Below, one piece after another: positions 6,235 to 7,022 of a DNA stretch of 7,022 bases (position 1 is its first letter; every line of letters begins with the position of its first letter). Location: NCBI GenBank assembly GCA_947074245.1, contig CAMTOW010000105.1, positions 1 to 7,022 on the forward strand, read 5' to 3'. The position numbers were made by a program, and so were the translations under genes. Below the pieces are notes generated by a model, which was not told where the DNA came from, searched no databases, and saw nothing but the letters and a program-made list of their open reading frames with translations. Source of the DNA: an uncultured Bacteroidales bacterium. Its GTDB lineage: Bacteria > Bacteroidota > Bacteroidia > Bacteroidales > JAUNSR01.

Positions 6235-7022
6235 ATGATGAAAACAAACGTATTGGTTAAGATTGTCATTCCTATCTACACCACTTCTTTGACAGAGAAT
6301 GACCACAAATCGCTGCGACGCTGCTTCGAGCTGTATGAGGATTCTCATGAGATTATCTTCATACATCCTCGTTCGCTTGATATGGCTCCCCTTTCTTCAT
6401 TGTATCCGAAAGGTCGCCTGGTCAGTTTCGCCAACGAATACTTCAAAGGCATCGCAGGCTACAACCGCCTGATGCTTTCCAAAGATCTTTACGAAAAGTT
6501 TCTCGATACGAAATACATTCTCATTTATCAGACCGATGCGTATCTCTTTTCCGACAAACTTGATGAATGGTGTCAGAAAGATTACGACTATATCGGCGCT
6601 CCCTGGTATCCGAAAAAGAAATACCGGGCGATGCATTATCGCGCCTTTATGAAAGTGCGCAGCTTTTACCGCTCATTGACCGGAAAATTTGATCCGGCGG
6701 ATATTTTCTATCAGGTCGGAAATGGAGGTTTGTCTTTGCGAAACACGAAGAAACATTATCACATCGCGTCGCAAAACAGTCCCGTGATTGAAAAATTCCG
6801 AAAAAACTGCGACAGCACTAACTACAACGAAGACATCTTCTGGAGCATTAAAGTCAATCAAACCCGCGAAGAGTTCAACTATCCTCCGTTCGAAGAAGCG
6901 CTGAACTTCTCATTCGATAAATATCCGGATGTGATGCTCGAATTGAACGACAACAGATTGCCGCTCGGATGCCATGGTTGGAGCAAAAAACAAACGCTTC
7001 CGTTCTGGAGCCGCTATATCTC
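6235..7022 (+). CDS. DUF5672 family glycosyltransferase-like protein, 3' end cut by the window
   Basis: The frame opens with two adjacent ATGs (6235 and 6238) and stays open to the window edge, giving at least 262 residues. The pattern is that of DUF5672, whose members look like GT-A glycosyltransferases: VKIVIPIYTTSLTENDHKSL near the N terminus, IYQTDAYLF at 97-105 (Asp101 as a possible DxD-like metal or sugar-nucleotide residue), YDYIGAPWYP at 118-126, VGNGGLSLRN at 161-170, NEDIFWS at 198-204 and LPLGCHGW at 242-249. The last motif is normally close to the C terminus, so only a few residues are probably missing. There is no signal peptide or membrane segment. It starts 168 bases after rnhA. 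I see no convincing promoter or Shine-Dalgarno, only two small hairpins (6182-6195 and 6204-6219). The substrate is unknown; surface-glycan synthesis is an inference. Confidence 0.8.
   Translation, partial: MMKTNVLVKIVIPIYTTSLTENDHKSLRRCFELYEDSHEIIFIHPRSLDMAPLSSLYPKGRLVSFANEYFKGIAGYNRLMLSKDLYEKFLDTKYILIYQTDAYLFSDKLDEWCQKDYDYIGAPWYPKKKYRAMHYRAFMKVRSFYRSLTGKFDPADIFYQVGNGGLSLRNTKKHYHIASQNSPVIEKFRKNCDSTNYNEDIFWSIKVNQTREEFNYPPFEEALNFSFDKYPDVMLELNDNRLPLGCHGWSKKQTLPFWSRYI

Overview
The window looks like chromosomal DNA from a member of the Bacteroidales (Bacteroidota). Three things point that way. Most starts lack a clear Shine-Dalgarno sequence. Two upstream regions carry candidates for the Bacteroides-type promoter (-33 TTTG, -7 TAnnTTTG). 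The gene families also fit: a two-gene 2-oxoacid:ferredoxin oxidoreductase, the Bacteroidota form of the alanine dehydrogenase/transhydrogenase family, RNase H1 with a hybrid-binding domain, and a DUF5672 protein. A Tannerellaceae/Porphyromonadaceae-like genus is a guess; genus cannot be fixed from this sequence alone. I see no mobile element, CRISPR array, tRNA or rRNA.

Layout. Bases 1-206 (+) hold the 3' end of an unrecognised gene that begins before the window. Bases 207-487 are a hairpin-rich convergent intergenic region with a good minus-strand terminator, a weaker plus-strand one, and two further hairpins that share an 11-base loop sequence. Bases 488-3351 (-) are a two-gene operon, korA then korB in transcription order, for a ferredoxin-dependent 2-oxoacid oxidoreductase. 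Bases 3352-3463 are AT-rich and contain a perfect 9-bp inverted repeat. Bases 3464-5244 (-) are aroK (shikimate kinase) followed after 35 bases by an alanine dehydrogenase-like gene, probably co-transcribed. Bases 5245-5433 form a divergent promoter region with three copies of ATTCCGAT. Bases 5434-6066 (+) encode RNase H1. From 6235 to the window end (+) is a nearly complete DUF5672 (glycosyltransferase-like) gene.

How the genes fit together. This is ordinary anaerobic housekeeping metabolism. KorAB interconverts a 2-oxoacid plus CoA with the acyl-CoA plus CO2 and reduced ferredoxin. AroK supplies aromatic precursors. RNase H1 removes RNA-DNA hybrids. The DUF5672 protein probably belongs to a surface-glycan cluster that continues to the right. 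I found no clear new multi-gene system. The points most worth a second look are the Ald-like protein, which appears to lack two of the four active-site residues of true alanine dehydrogenase, the triple ATTCCGAT repeat between aroK and rnhA, and the paired hairpins with identical loop sequence after korB.
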